Shown here piece after piece: positions 25,370-35,062 of a DNA stretch of 64,000 bases. How positions within the stretch are numbered: the stretch's first letter is position 1; every line of letters begins with the position of its first letter. The notes below the pieces were generated by a model. It was not told the origin of the DNA. It did not search any database and saw nothing but the letters and a program-made list of their open reading frames with translations. The DNA is taken from the NCBI RefSeq assembly GCF_021390595.1, contig NZ_JAJEJR010000001.1:1922001-1986000 (forward strand), given 5' to 3'. Position numbers and translations under genes: made by a program. This DNA comes from Paraburkholderia sp. HP33-1 (lineage in GTDB: Bacteria > Pseudomonadota > Gammaproteobacteria > Burkholderiales > Burkholderiaceae).

Positions 25370-26298
25370 CGGCGGCCCTCCTCCAATGCCTTCGCCTGCG
25401 CTTGCTGGAACAGCGCCATCGGCACCAGCAGCAACACCACCATCGCGCACGTGACGGCGGACGCCATCGGCCAGTCGGCGTTGTCGAAGAACTCATTCCA
25501 CATCACGCGGCCGATCATCAGCGTGTTCGCGCCGCCGAGCAGCTCGGGAATCACGTACTCGCCGACCGCCGGAATGAACACCAGCAGACAGCCCGCGATG
25601 ATGCCGTTCTTCGACAGCGGCAGCGTGATCTGCCAGAACGCCTTCCACGGCTTCGCGCCGAGGTCGTACGCGGCTTCCAGCAAGGTCAGGTCCATTTTCA
25701 CGAGATGCGCGTAGAGCGGCATCACGAGAAACGGCAGGTATGAATAGACCATGCCGATATAGACCGCCGTATTCGTGTGATACAGCTCGATCGGCGAATG
25801 GATCAGCCCGATCGACATCAGGAAATTATTCAGCAATCCGTTGTTCTTCAGAATGCCGATCCATGCGTACACGCGGATCAGGAACGACGTCCAGAACGGC
25901 AGCATCACGGCCATCATCAGCAGATTGCGGGTGGCCGGATTCGAGCGCGCGATGTAATAAGCCATCGGATAGCCGATCAGCAGACACAGCACGGTCGAAA
26001 TCGCCGCGACCACGACCGAATTCACATAGGTCGCGAAGTACAGGCTGTCGGTCAGCAGAAACGCGTAGTGCGACAGATCGAGCGTGATGTGCAGCGCGTT
26101 TTCCGCGAATTTGACGAGCTGCGTGTACGGCGGAATGCCGAGCTGAGAATCGGCAAAGCTGATCTTCACGACCAGCAGGAACGGCACGAGGAAAAACAGC
26201 AGCAGCCAGATGAACGGCCCCGCCACCACCGCGGTATGGCCACTGAGCTTCAGACGCCGCGCCGGCCATGCGAAAAACGAGGCAAGCGCTTCTTTCAT
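25366..26298 (-). CDS. potH: Polyamine ABC transporter permease (PotH type)
   Basis: The first permease subunit, 310 residues, with about six TM helices and the EAA loop KMDLTLLEAAYDLGAKPWKAFWQITLPLS. The stretch TSFLIRVYAWIGILKNNGLLN is characteristic of PotB/PotH proteins. It overlaps potG and potI by four bases each, which indicates one tightly coupled transcript. Confidence 0.93.
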   Translation of the reverse strand: MKEALASFFAWPARRLKLSGHTAVVAGPFIWLLLFFLVPFLLVVKISFADSQLGIPPYTQLVKFAENALHITLDLSHYAFLLTDSLYFATYVNSVVVAAISTVLCLLIGYPMAYYIARSNPATRNLLMMAVMLPFWTSFLIRVYAWIGILKNNGLLNNFLMSIGLIHSPIELYHTNTAVYIGMVYSYLPFLVMPLYAHLVKMDLTLLEAAYDLGAKPWKAFWQITLPLSKNGIIAGCLLVFIPAVGEYVIPELLGGANTLMIGRVMWNEFFDNADWPMASAVTCAMVVLLLVPMALFQQAQAKALEEGRR

Positions 26299-27464
26299 GA
26301 TGTCAGCACCACGCCGGCCGATGCGCTCCAGCGCACGTACACCTCGTCGCCCCAGGTCGGCGGCTCGATCTCGGTGAGCGCGAGGCTCGTCACGTTCGCG
26401 ATCACGGTCTTGCCGCCGTCGAGCTTCACGTGATACAGCGAATAGCCGCCCATGTACGCGATATTCGTGACGACGCCCTTGCCCCAGTTGTGCGCGCCCT
26501 CAGGCGGCTTACGCGTGAGCGCGATGCGTTCGGGCCGCACCGAGATCGTCACCGGCATGCCGAGCGGACCGGTGATGCCGTGATTGACGTGCAAATGGCA
26601 CGGCAGATCCGACGTTTCGATGAACACGTGATCGGGTTCGTCCTCGATCGTATGGCCGTCGAACAGATTGGTCGAGCCGATGAACTCCGCCGAGAAACGG
26701 CTGTTCGGATACTCGTAGACCTCATGCGGCGTGCCGAGCTGCACGATCTGGCCTTCGCTCATCACGGCGAGGCGGTCGGCCATCGTCATCGCTTCTTCCT
26801 GATCGTGCGTGACCATCATGCAGGTGACGCCGACCTGGTCGAGAATGTTGACGAGCTCGATCTGCGTGCGCTGGCGGATCTGCTTGTCGAGCGCCGACAT
26901 CGGCTCGTCGAGCAGCAGGAGCTTCGGCCGCTTGACGAGCGAACGCGCGAGCGCGGCGCGCTGCTGCTGCCCGCCCGACAGCTGATGCGGCTTGCGCTTC
27001 GCGAAGCGGCCCATCTGCACGAGTTCGAGCGCATTGTGCACGCGGTCTTTCAGCTCGGCCTTCGGCACGCCTTCCTGCTTCAGGCCGAACGCGACGTTCG
27101 CCTCGACCGTCATATGCGGAAAGAGCGCGTACGACTGGAACATCATGTTGACCGGCCGGCGATACGGCGGCAGTTGCGCGAGGTCTTCGCCATCGATCAG
27201 GATCTTGCCCGACGTCACGGTTTCGAGCCCGGCCATCATGCGCAGCAAGGTCGACTTGCCGCAGCCCGAGCTGCCGAGCAGCGCGAACAGCTCGCCCTTC
27301 CTGACCGTCAGGTTGACCCCTCTGACCGCGACGGTCTCGCCGAACTTCTTCACGACGTCGACGATCTGGATGAACTGGTCCGCTGCGTCGCCTGTAACGG
27401 TATTCGGGCCCGTCGACGGCACGGCCGTCCCGGCCAGCGCGCCAGCCTGGTCACTACTCATCAT
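26295..27464 (-). CDS. potG: Polyamine ABC transporter ATP-binding protein (PotG type)
   Basis: A 389-residue ATPase with Walker A GSSGCGKST, signature LSGGQQQR, Walker B LLLLDEP and switch His in MMVTHDQEEAMT. A C-terminal TOBE domain (about 300-389, MPVTISVRPERIALT and YMGGYSLYHVKLDGG) is typical of Pot and Mal ATPases. It follows the binding-protein gene after a 90-base gap that contains a weak terminator-like hairpin, then overlaps potH. Confidence 0.94.
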   Translation of the reverse strand: MMSSDQAGALAGTAVPSTGPNTVTGDAADQFIQIVDVVKKFGETVAVRGVNLTVRKGELFALLGSSGCGKSTLLRMMAGLETVTSGKILIDGEDLAQLPPYRRPVNMMFQSYALFPHMTVEANVAFGLKQEGVPKAELKDRVHNALELVQMGRFAKRKPHQLSGGQQQRAALARSLVKRPKLLLLDEPMSALDKQIRQRTQIELVNILDQVGVTCMMVTHDQEEAMTMADRLAVMSEGQIVQLGTPHEVYEYPNSRFSAEFIGSTNLFDGHTIEDEPDHVFIETSDLPCHLHVNHGITGPLGMPVTISVRPERIALTRKPPEGAHNWGKGVVTNIAYMGGYSLYHVKLDGGKTVIANVTSLALTEIEPPTWGDEVYVRWSASAGVVLTS

Positions 27465-27495
27465 AATGCTGCTTCACTCCGGCGTTTGACGAACA

Positions 27496-27521
27496 AAGCC
27501 CCCGGCGAACACCGAGGGCTT
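27496..27521 (-). terminator. Attenuator-like hairpin between potF and potG
   Basis: The arms 27496-27505 and 27512-27521 pair over ten positions with one G-U type mismatch and a six-base loop. On the minus strand the hairpin is followed by only a weak T-rich stretch. It could lower read-through so that the binding protein is made in excess of the membrane subunits. Confidence 0.5.
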
Positions 27522-27554
27522 CATGATGCTGCTTATTCTGTGTATATGCCGCGC

Positions 27555-28655
27555 TTAGCGGCCGGACTTGTACTCAGTCCACAGCCGCGTTTGCAGCCGC
27601 TGGATTTCCTGCGGCAGCGGCTTCAACAGGAACAGCGTCTTGATCGTTTCTGGTGACGGGTACACGGCCGGATCGTTCGCGACATCCTTGTCCACGTACT
27701 TGCGTGCTTCCATATTGACGCTCGGGTAGTACACGGCGTTGGTGATCGCGGCGTGCACCTGCGGCGTCTCGATGTAGTTGATCCACTCGAGCGCGGCTTC
27801 CTTGTGCTTCGCGTCCTTCGGAATCGCCATCACGTCGAACCATACCGGCGCGCCGCCCTTCGGCACGAAGTACTCGATCTTGTACGGCTTCTTCGCCTCG
27901 ATCGCGCGATGCTTGGCGATCACGACGTCGCCCGACCAGCCGTATGCGAAGCAGACGTCGCCGCCGACGAGGTCGTTGATATAGCCCGACGAGTTGAACT
28001 GCGTGATGTACGGGCGGATCTTCTTGAGCATCTCGAGCGCGGCGTGGTAGTCGGCCGGGTTCGTGCTCATCGGGTCCTTGCCCATGTAGTGCAGCGCGGC
28101 CGCGAACATCTGGTCCGGCGCGTCGAGCACCGACACGCCGCAGGCCTTTAGCTTCGAGATGTTTTCCGGCTTGAACAGGATGTCCCAGTTATCGAGCGGC
28201 ACGTTCTTGCCGAGGATCTGCTGGACCTTGTTCACGTTGTAGCCGAGGCCGGTGGTGCCGTAGGCCCAGGGCACCACGTACTTGTTGCCCGGATCGGCAC
28301 CGGCGACGAGCGCCATCAGCGACGGGTCGAGGTACTTCAGGTTCGGCAGCTTCGATTTGTCGAGCGGCTCGAAGATACCCGCGGCGATCTGCTTGCCCGC
28401 ATAGTTGCTGGTCGGCACGACGATGTCGTAGCCCGAGTTGCCGGTGAGCAGCTTGGCCTGCAGGGTGTCGTCGCTGTCGTAGTTGTCGTACTTGACCTGG
28501 ACGCCGGTCTGTTTCGTGAAGTTCGAGATCGTGTCCTTCGCGATGTAGTCGGACCAGTTATAAACGTTGAGCTGCGTATCCTTCGCAGCGGCCGTCAACC
28601 ACGGCGCCGCGCACAAGATCAGCGCCGCCGCATGCCCCACTATCCGTTTGTTCAT
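27555..28655 (-). CDS. potF: Polyamine ABC transporter periplasmic binding protein (PotF type)
   Basis: 366 residues from the ATG at 28655 (MNKRIVGHAAALILCAAPWL), with GGAGA upstream. A signal peptide ends near TAAA. The mature protein shows QLNVYNWSDYIAKDTISNF, DIVVPTSNY, VVPWAYGTTGLGYN and AYGWSGDVV, which match the PotD/PotF family. Trp and Asp residues in these segments line the polyamine site. Putrescine against spermidine preference cannot be read from this. It is the first gene of the operon. Confidence 0.94.
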   Translation of the reverse strand: MNKRIVGHAAALILCAAPWLTAAAKDTQLNVYNWSDYIAKDTISNFTKQTGVQVKYDNYDSDDTLQAKLLTGNSGYDIVVPTSNYAGKQIAAGIFEPLDKSKLPNLKYLDPSLMALVAGADPGNKYVVPWAYGTTGLGYNVNKVQQILGKNVPLDNWDILFKPENISKLKACGVSVLDAPDQMFAAALHYMGKDPMSTNPADYHAALEMLKKIRPYITQFNSSGYINDLVGGDVCFAYGWSGDVVIAKHRAIEAKKPYKIEYFVPKGGAPVWFDVMAIPKDAKHKEAALEWINYIETPQVHAAITNAVYYPSVNMEARKYVDKDVANDPAVYPSPETIKTLFLLKPLPQEIQRLQTRLWTEYKSGR

Positions 28656-29187
28656 CCCGTTCTCCGATTGTCTCGTCACTCAAGCCGCGGCCTCGCGCGC
28701 ACGGTCCCCTGAAAACCCCGAAAACTACCATCAATTATTGCTCGCTCCAAAAAAAACCCGGAGCTGTCGTGCAAACGGTACAGACTTTGGCCGCACCACT
28801 GCAAAATGGGCGCAATTTTAACGGGTTATCGGCCCGTGTCTACCGAAAAATACGCGCGCGGCGGCCGCGCGTGATCCGTGCTGCGCGCGGGCTGCGAGGG
28901 TTTTGTCGTGTCGCTGTCACCTGGTTGTCAGGTCGACGTCGGCGCGCACCCGGGTGGTGCGCCGGCGGGTCCCGCAGCGGTGCTCGACGGCGCCTCGCGG
29001 TGCTGATCGGCTTCGGCGTGCGGAGCACCTTTCGTGGCCCGCGCCGCCGTGCAGGCCCGAATGCTCCTATCATGATCTTTTGATGCGTGGCGCGTGATGT
29101 CGTCTCGCGACGGCAGCCCGCCCGTTGCGCGCATGCAATGGGCATGTGACTTGCAACAGGATGTACTTCCCTGAAGCTCAGGTACCG
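28656..29187. other. Divergent intergenic region potF/mntH
   Basis: 532 bases between two divergent transporter genes. It must hold both promoters, but I could not assign them with confidence. A 7-bp hairpin, GCGCACC (28944-28950) with GGTGCGC (28956-28962), is visible. I found no Mn-responsive yybP-ykoY element, no MntR box that I recognise and no ORF worth reporting. Confidence 0.4.
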
Positions 29188-30489
29188 ATGAACACCAATC
29201 CTTTCGCGATGCGTCCCAACCGCGGCCGGCGTCTGCCGGGCGATCCGACGCGTCCGGCGCACTGGTTCTCGTTCCTCGGCGCCGGCGCGCTGATCGCGGT
29301 CGGCTATATCGATCCCGGCAACTGGGCGACCGCGCTCGGCGCCGGCGCGGGCTACGGCTACCGCCTGCTCGGCATCGTGCTGCTGTCGAGCCTGATGGGA
29401 ATGCTGATGCAGTGGCTGTCGTCCCGGCTCGGCGTGGTGAGCGGGCGCGACCTCGCGCAGTTGTGCCGCGAGCGCAACGGCCGGCGCACCACGGTATTCC
29501 TGTGGCTGACCAGCGAAGTCGCGATCATCGCCGTCGACGTCGCCGAGGTGGTCGGCAGCGCGGTCGCGCTGCAACTGCTGCTCGGCGTGTCGCTGACGGT
29601 CGGCGTGCTGATGTCGGCGGTCTGCACCTTCGCGCTGCTCGCGCTCCAGCAGAAAGGCGGCCGCAGGCTCGAAGCGGTGGTCGCCGCGCTGATCGGCTTC
29701 GTCGGCTTGTGCTTCGTCGTGCAGCTCGCGCTCGCGCGGCCCGACTGGCACGCGGCGCTCGCCGGCACCGCGCCGAGCGTCGAGCTGATCAGAAACGCGG
29801 GCATGCTGTGGCTCGCGGCGGGCATCGTCGGCGCGACGGTCATGCCGCACAACCTGTATCTGCATTCGGCGCTGGTGAAGCATCACGCGCCGGACAGCAG
29901 CGACGCGCAGATCAAGGTTGCGCTGCACGTCGTCAATCTCGATACCTTCGGCTCGCTTGCGTTCGCGCTCGTGATCAACGCGGCGCTGCTGATCGTCGCG
30001 GCTGCCGTGTTCTATGCGAGCGGCCATCGCGACGTGACCGATCTGGCCGATGCGCATCGGTTGATCGCACCGCTCGTCGGCAGCCGCTGGGCCGGCATCC
30101 TGTTCGCGGCGGCGCTGCTCGCGTGCGGGCTTAGCGCGACCGTCACCGGCACGCTGGCCGGTCAGACCGTGATGGAGGGATTCCTGCGGCTGCGGCTGCC
30201 ACGCTGGAAACGCGCGCTGCTCACGCGCGCGCTCGCGATTGGGCCGGCGCTGCTGGCGGTGGGAACGTTCGGCCAGCATGGCTCGAATCAGTTGCTGGTC
30301 GCGAGCCAGGTCGTCCTGAGCCTGCAATTGCCGCTCGCGGTCGTCCCGCTGATCCGCTATGCGTCCGATGCGACGCTGATGCGCGGCTGGCGTGTGCATG
30401 GCATGCCGCTCGTGCTGTCATGGCTGTCGGCGGCGTTCATCATTGCGCTGAACGGCGCGTTGTTGTGGCAACTGGCGACCGGGGCATGA
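29188..30489 (+). CDS. mntH: Nramp-family divalent metal transporter MntH
   Basis: 433 residues from the ATG at 29188, with eleven or so TM helices. TM1 carries the metal-binding DPGNW motif (in VGYIDPGNWATAL) and TM6 carries VMPHNLYLHS, whose Met is the soft ligand that favours Mn2+ and Fe2+. Proton-coupled import of manganese or iron is the established role. The frame begins earlier (29125), but the region before 29188 lacks homology. It is a single gene divergent from the pot operon. Confidence 0.93.
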   Translation: MNTNPFAMRPNRGRRLPGDPTRPAHWFSFLGAGALIAVGYIDPGNWATALGAGAGYGYRLLGIVLLSSLMGMLMQWLSSRLGVVSGRDLAQLCRERNGRRTTVFLWLTSEVAIIAVDVAEVVGSAVALQLLLGVSLTVGVLMSAVCTFALLALQQKGGRRLEAVVAALIGFVGLCFVVQLALARPDWHAALAGTAPSVELIRNAGMLWLAAGIVGATVMPHNLYLHSALVKHHAPDSSDAQIKVALHVVNLDTFGSLAFALVINAALLIVAAAVFYASGHRDVTDLADAHRLIAPLVGSRWAGILFAAALLACGLSATVTGTLAGQTVMEGFLRLRLPRWKRALLTRALAIGPALLAVGTFGQHGSNQLLVASQVVLSLQLPLAVVPLIRYASDATLMRGWRVHGMPLVLSWLSAAFIIALNGALLWQLATGA

Positions 30490-30605
30490 CGTCCGATGTC
30501 GGCGCGATTACCGTGAATTTCGCGTGACGATGACCACTGCGGCGCAGACGCGCGCCAGGCATCGGTTAACATAACGGGACTTTGCCCCCCGCTCCAAGGT
30601 TTCCG

Positions 30606-30809
30606 ATGACTTCGAATCTCCACGATCTTCCCGACAGCCCATGCATCGGCGTCTGCTCCACGCTTTTCGACGAGGTCTGCAAAGGCTGCGGGCGCACCGC
30701 CACCGAAGTGTCCAACTGGGTGTTCCTCAGCGACGAGGAAAAGCGCGCGATCTGGGCCCGGATCGAACGGGAAGGCACGGCGATGCGGTTTCAGAACGAC
30801 AAGGTTTGA
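30606..30809 (+). CDS. DUF1289 family protein
   Basis: 67 residues from the ATG at 30606. A four-Cys cluster (CIGVCSTLFDEVCKGCGRT) and WVFLSDEEKRAIWARI define DUF1289, a small, probably metal-binding family of unknown function. A strong terminator follows at once. Confidence 0.88.
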   Translation: MTSNLHDLPDSPCIGVCSTLFDEVCKGCGRTATEVSNWVFLSDEEKRAIWARIEREGTAMRFQNDKV

Positions 30810-30857
30810 GCGTGTTCGTAGCGCGCATTGCGGGTTGATGTCGCTCGCCACCTGAAG

Positions 30858-30885
30858 AATGCCGGGACTTCCCCGGCATTTTTTT
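30858..30885 (+). terminator. Rho-independent terminator
   Basis: AATGCCGGG (30858-30866) and CCCGGCATT (30872-30880) form a perfect nine-pair stem with a five-base loop, then five T. Confidence 0.88.
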
Positions 30886-30906
30886 GCTTCGGAACACTTC
30901 GACTCC

Positions 30907-31680
30907 ATGACCGCCGTCCGGGACTTCGTTCAATGCCTCGTCGAATGGCCCCGAATGGCCAACGTGTTCAATCCATGGTCTCAGACCGATGAGCGCGATC
31001 AGCCCGGCATCAACGCGCCGCTGATTCGCCGTCAACAGCTTGCGGCCTACCTGCAATCGCGCCAGACGAGCGTCAAGGTGATCCTGATTGCGGAGGCGCT
31101 GAGTTGCCGCGGCGGACGTTTCACAGGCATCGCGATGACTTCCGAGCGGATTCTGCTTGGCAACGATACGAAGCTCGACAGCTGCGCCACTGGATCGGAC
31201 CGCAGCCCGCTCCCGGACTACCTCCCGGGTCCAGTAACCCGCACCAGTTGCCGCGCCGCGCTGTCTCGAATGACCGACCGCGAATACGGCGTCTATGAGA
31301 GAACCGCCTCGGTCGTCTGGCAGACGATGCTCTCCAACGGATTCGGACCGACCGAGTTTGCGCTATGGAATGCGTTCCCGTTTCATCCGTTCGCGGACGA
31401 TGATACCGAGAGCAACCGCCGCCCATCGAATCACGAGCTACATGCGACGGGCCAGATTCTGACTGACTTCATCAGCCTGTTCCCTCGATCCGTAAGGTTC
31501 GTTGCGCTTGGGCGGGAAGCGGAAAGCGCATTGCGAAGTCACCCGATGCAGCCTCCACACGAACTCGTGAGGCACCCTACGGCGAGAGCGGTAAAGCCTG
31601 CAAACCGGGCGATTCAGGGGACGGCCCGCCCGATGGGCAAGCTGGATGAAGTCATCCGACGCCTCGCGCTGAGCCAGTGA
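30907..31680 (+). CDS. Uracil-DNA glycosylase-superfamily-like protein
   Basis: 257 residues from the ATG at 30907; earlier in-frame codons fall within the terminator. VKVILIAEALSCRGGRFTGIAMTSERILLG resembles the first motif of the uracil-DNA-glycosylase fold (phosphate-binding loop and active-site region), LWNAFPFHPF the following conserved strand, and FVALGREAE with HELVRHPTARA the C-terminal His-containing motif. The usual catalytic Asp pattern is not evident, so enzymatic activity on uracil in DNA is uncertain. It lies between two terminators as a separate transcription unit, converging on ybiT. Confidence 0.65.
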   Translation: MTAVRDFVQCLVEWPRMANVFNPWSQTDERDQPGINAPLIRRQQLAAYLQSRQTSVKVILIAEALSCRGGRFTGIAMTSERILLGNDTKLDSCATGSDRSPLPDYLPGPVTRTSCRAALSRMTDREYGVYERTASVVWQTMLSNGFGPTEFALWNAFPFHPFADDDTESNRRPSNHELHATGQILTDFISLFPRSVRFVALGREAESALRSHPMQPPHELVRHPTARAVKPANRAIQGTARPMGKLDEVIRRLALSQ

Positions 31681-31687
31681 ATGAACA

Positions 31688-31726
31688 AAAAGGCCCACGC
31701 CGGCAGACTGCCGGCGTGGGCCTTTT
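31688..31726. terminator. Bidirectional terminator
   Basis: An 18-bp perfect inverted repeat (31688-31705 with 31709-31726) with a three-base loop and A/T ends serves both the UDG-like gene and the convergent ybiT gene. Confidence 0.9.
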
Positions 31727-31756
31727 GGGGATCGCTGAAGACCCGCAACCAGCCGC

Positions 31757-33349
31757 TTATTGCACGCCCTGACTCGTCAGGAAGTCCTCATAGTTGCCAC
31801 CGAAGTCGTTCAGCGTGCCATCGGTCTTCACTTCGATGATCCGGTTCGCGAGGCCGCTCACGAATTCGCGGTCATGCGACACGAAAATCAGCGTGCCTTC
31901 GAACTTATCCAGCGCGATCTGCAGCGATTCGATCGACTCCATATCCATATGGTTGGTCGGCTCGTCCATCAGCATCACGTTGTGGCGGCCGAGCATCAGC
32001 TTGCCCCAGATCATGCGGCCCTTCTCGCCGCCCGACAGCACCTTGACCGACTTGCGGATGTCGTCCGCATTGAACAGCAGGCGGCCGAGCGTGCCGCGCA
32101 CCATCTGCTCGTCGTCGCCTTCCTTGCGGTACTGGTCGATCCAGTCCATCAGCGTGACGTCGCCCGGGAACTCTTCGTACGTGTCCTGCGGCATGTAGCC
32201 GATGTTGGCGTTTTCCGCCCACTTCACCGTGCCGTGATCGAGTTGCAGATTGCCCAGCAGCGAGCGCAGCAGCGTGGTCTTGCCCGCGCCGTTCTCGCCG
32301 ATGATCGCGATGCGCTCGCCCGGCTGCACGCTGATGCTGAAGTTGTTGAAGATCGAGCGCTCGTATTTCTTCGAAATGCCCTCGGCGACCACCGCGATGT
32401 TGTGCAGCTTCTTCTCGAACTCGAAGCGGATGAACGGGTTCTGCCGCGACGACGGCTTGAATTCCTCGATCTTGATCTTGTCGATCATCTTCAGACGGCT
32501 GGTGGCCTGACGCGCCTTCGACTTGTTCGCCGAGAAGCGGCGCACGAAGTCCTGCAGATCGGCCACGCGCTCCTTCGCCTTCGCGTTGGCGGCCTGCTGA
32601 CGCTCGCGCGCCTGCGTGCTCGCGAGCATGTAGTCGTCGTAGTTGCCCGGGTAGACCTTCAGCGTGCCGTAGTCCATGTCTGCCATGTGCGTGCAGACCT
32701 GGTTCAGGAAGTGCCGGTCGTGCGAGATGATGATCATCGTCGAGTTGTACTGGTTGAGCACGTCTTCCAGCCAACGGATCGAGTTGATGTCGAGGTTGTT
32801 GGTCGGCTCATCGAGCAGCAGCACGTCCGGCTTCGAGAACAGCGCCTGCGCGAGCAGCACGCGCAGCTTCCAGCCCGGCGCGACGTTGCTCATCGTGCCG
32901 CTGTGCAGATCGATCGAAATACCGATGCCGAGCAGCAGTTCGCCCGCGCGCGCTTCGGCCGTATAGCCGTCGTACTCGGCGAATTTCGCTTCGAGCTCGG
33001 CCGCGTGCATGTAGTCGTCGTCGGTCGCGTCGGGGTTCGCGTAGATCGCGTCGCGCTCGGTCATCGCGGCCCACATTTCCGTGTGGCCCATCATCACGAC
33101 GTCGAGCACGCGCACGTCTTCATACGCGAACTGGTCCTGGCGCAGCTTGCCGAGGCGCACGTTCGGCTCGAGCATCACGTTGCCCGAACTCGGCTCGAGA
33201 TCCGACCCGAGAATCTTCATGAAAGTGGATTTACCGCAGCCGTTCGCACCGATCAGGCCATAGCGGTTCCCTTCCCCGAATTTGACCGAAATGTTCTCGA
33301 AGAGGGGCTTCGGCCCGAATTGCATGGTGATATTGGCAGTAGACAGCAC
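31757..33349 (-). CDS. ybiT: ABC-F family ATPase YbiT
   Basis: 530 residues from a GTG at 33349 with AAAGGGA upstream. Two ABC domains without membrane segments: Walker [10 protein letters not shown] and GENGAGKTT, Walker [13 protein letters not shown] and [11 protein letters not shown]. The second signature is LSGGEKGR, while the first is degenerate (NVAPGWKLR), which is a YbiT hallmark. The linker between the domains (about 240-320) is the P-site tRNA-interaction motif. ABC-F proteins act on the ribosome to adjust translation. Confidence 0.94.
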   Translation of the reverse strand: MLSTANITMQFGPKPLFENISVKFGEGNRYGLIGANGCGKSTFMKILGSDLEPSSGNVMLEPNVRLGKLRQDQFAYEDVRVLDVVMMGHTEMWAAMTERDAIYANPDATDDDYMHAAELEAKFAEYDGYTAEARAGELLLGIGISIDLHSGTMSNVAPGWKLRVLLAQALFSKPDVLLLDEPTNNLDINSIRWLEDVLNQYNSTMIIISHDRHFLNQVCTHMADMDYGTLKVYPGNYDDYMLASTQARERQQAANAKAKERVADLQDFVRRFSANKSKARQATSRLKMIDKIKIEEFKPSSRQNPFIRFEFEKKLHNIAVVAEGISKKYERSIFNNFSISVQPGERIAIIGENGAGKTTLLRSLLGNLQLDHGTVKWAENANIGYMPQDTYEEFPGDVTLMDWIDQYRKEGDDEQMVRGTLGRLLFNADDIRKSVKVLSGGEKGRMIWGKLMLGRHNVMLMDEPTNHMDMESIESLQIALDKFEGTLIFVSHDREFVSGLANRIIEVKTDGTLNDFGGNYEDFLTSQGVQ

Positions 33350-33602
33350 GGCGCGTCCCTTTGAATGTGATATCGGCGAAAAACCCAATATTTTAGCAGG
33401 TTTAGAGATTTCAACCTGGGAGTTCGTCCGGCGCCGCCGGTTCGCCGTCGAGCAGCCCGGCCGCGCCGGACACAGTCTGTATCAGATTGAATGGCTTATG
33501 TTGCGCGCACATGATAGCGACCGCCGATCCGCCTATACTTTTTTCCATGCGTGTTCCGAGCAGCGTTTTACCGACCCGCGACGCACACCAAGGAGGACAT
33601 CC

Positions 33603-33812
33603 ATGTCAGACCACGTTTACAAGAAGATCGAACTGACCGGCTCGTCGCCGAAATCGATCGACGACGCGATTACCACCGCGATTGCCAAAGCGTCGAAAAC
33701 GCTGCGCAATCTGCACTGGTTCGAGGTCACGGAAACACGCGGCCAGATCGAGGATGGCAAGGTCGCGTACTGGCAGGTGACGCTGAAGGTCGGCCTGCGC
33801 ATCGAGGACTGA
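33603..33812 (+). CDS. Dodecin
   Basis: 69 residues from the ATG at 33603, preceded by [26 protein letters not shown] and [33 protein letters not shown] are full dodecin sequences. The Trp in LHWFEV stacks on flavin or CoA ligands. Dodecins form hollow twelve-subunit shells that store flavins. The gene is separated from the convergent ABC transporter operon by a bidirectional terminator. Confidence 0.95.
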   Translation: MSDHVYKKIELTGSSPKSIDDAITTAIAKASKTLRNLHWFEVTETRGQIEDGKVAYWQVTLKVGLRIED

Positions 33813-33848
33813 GCGGCGGCCGCGCCGCCACGCGAAAGCAGAAAACAA

Positions 33849-33884
33849 AAAAGCTGCGTCCAACCGAGGCTGGACGCAGCTTTT
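33849..33884. terminator. Bidirectional terminator
   Basis: AAAAGCTGCGTCCA (33849-33862) and TGGACGCAGCTTTT (33871-33884) form a perfect 14-bp stem with A and T flanks, between dodecin and the binding-protein gene. Confidence 0.9.
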
Positions 33885-33903
33885 CGCGATCAGGCCAGCC
33901 GAT

Positions 33904-34998
33904 TTACTTCGGCAGCGAGCCGTCGACACCCTCGACATACCAGTTCAGGCGCTGCAGCTCCGCATCGGTCAAGGTCTTGCCTTCAGGCACCTTCACCGTG
34001 CCCGACTGATCCTTGATCGGGCCCGTGAACACATCGTGCTTGCCGCTCGCGAGTTCTTCACGCTTCGCCGCGACCTGCTTCTGCCCATCGGCCGGAATCG
34101 CCGACGTGTTCAGATCCTCGAGGTTGACGGCCTTCTGCGGAATGCCCCACCACACCGGATCGTTCTTCCACTTGCCGTCGAGCACCTGCTGGATGACCGC
34201 CGTGTAATACACGCCCCAGTGCGCGACCACCGAGCCGAGATGCGCATCAGGACCGAACTTCTTCATGTCCGAATCCCAGCCGAACGCGTGCACGTGCTTC
34301 TCCGATGCGGTCGCGAGCGTCGCGCTCGAATCGGTGTTCTGCAGCAGCACGTCGGCGCCCTGGCCGATCAGCGTTTCGGCGGCCTGCTTTTCCTTGCCCG
34401 GATCGAACCAGCTGTTGATCCAGATCACCTTCGTGTGCACCTTGGGATTCACCGAGCGCGCGCCGAGCGTGAACGCGTTGATGTTGCGCACCACTTCCGG
34501 AATCGGCACCGAAGCGACGAAGCCGAGCGTGTTGCTCTTCGTCACGTAGCCCGCGGCGACGCCGGCCAGATACGCGCCCTGGTACATGCGCACGTCGTAG
34601 GTGCCGAAGTTCGGCGCCTTCTTGTAGCCGGTCGCGTGCAGGAACACGGTGTCGGGGAAGTCCTTGGCGACCTTCAGCTGGAAGTCCTGGAAGCCGAAGC
34701 TCGTGCCGAAGATGATCTTGTTGCCCTTATTCGCGAGATCGCGGAACACGCGCTCGGAGTCGGCCGATTCCGGCACGTTCTCGACGCGCGTGATCTTGAT
34801 CCGGTTGCCGAACTTCGCTTCGGCCTCCCGCGAGCCCTGGTCGTGCGCGAAGGTCCAGCCGGCATCGCCCGGATTGCCCAGATAGACGAACGCGACGCCC
34901 GGCACGTCGGCGGCCTGCGCGGTTTGCGCGAGCGGCGCTGCAAGTGCCAGCGACGCCGCGCCCCATGCGAAAGCGGTCAACAGATTTCTTCTCTTCAT
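33904..34998 (-). CDS. BMP-family ABC transporter substrate-binding protein
   Basis: 364 residues from the ATG at 34998 with GGGAG upstream. The signal peptide (MKRRNLLTAFAWGAASLALA, ending AQTAQA) has a twin Arg but not a full Tat motif. The mature part shows VAFVYLGNPGDAGWTFAHDQG, FGTSFGFQD and HAFGWDSDM, as in the BMP/PnrA family, whose members bind nucleosides or purines in the periplasm. It is the last gene of the ATPase-permease-permease-binding protein operon. The purine-catabolism neighbourhood supports a purine or nucleoside ligand. Confidence 0.9.
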   Translation of the reverse strand: MKRRNLLTAFAWGAASLALAAPLAQTAQAADVPGVAFVYLGNPGDAGWTFAHDQGSREAEAKFGNRIKITRVENVPESADSERVFRDLANKGNKIIFGTSFGFQDFQLKVAKDFPDTVFLHATGYKKAPNFGTYDVRMYQGAYLAGVAAGYVTKSNTLGFVASVPIPEVVRNINAFTLGARSVNPKVHTKVIWINSWFDPGKEKQAAETLIGQGADVLLQNTDSSATLATASEKHVHAFGWDSDMKKFGPDAHLGSVVAHWGVYYTAVIQQVLDGKWKNDPVWWGIPQKAVNLEDLNTSAIPADGQKQVAAKREELASGKHDVFTGPIKDQSGTVKVPEGKTLTDAELQRLNWYVEGVDGSLPK

Positions 34999-35062
34999 GT
35001 TTTCTCCCTTGTCGTGGTGAGCGGATGGTGTTGAGCGGATAGATAAAAAGCGTGTGTCGCCG

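Noticed and set aside
31760..33364. 534-codon frame opposite ybiT
   Set aside because: It is the mirror image of an ABC-F gene; the composition is that of a shadow frame.
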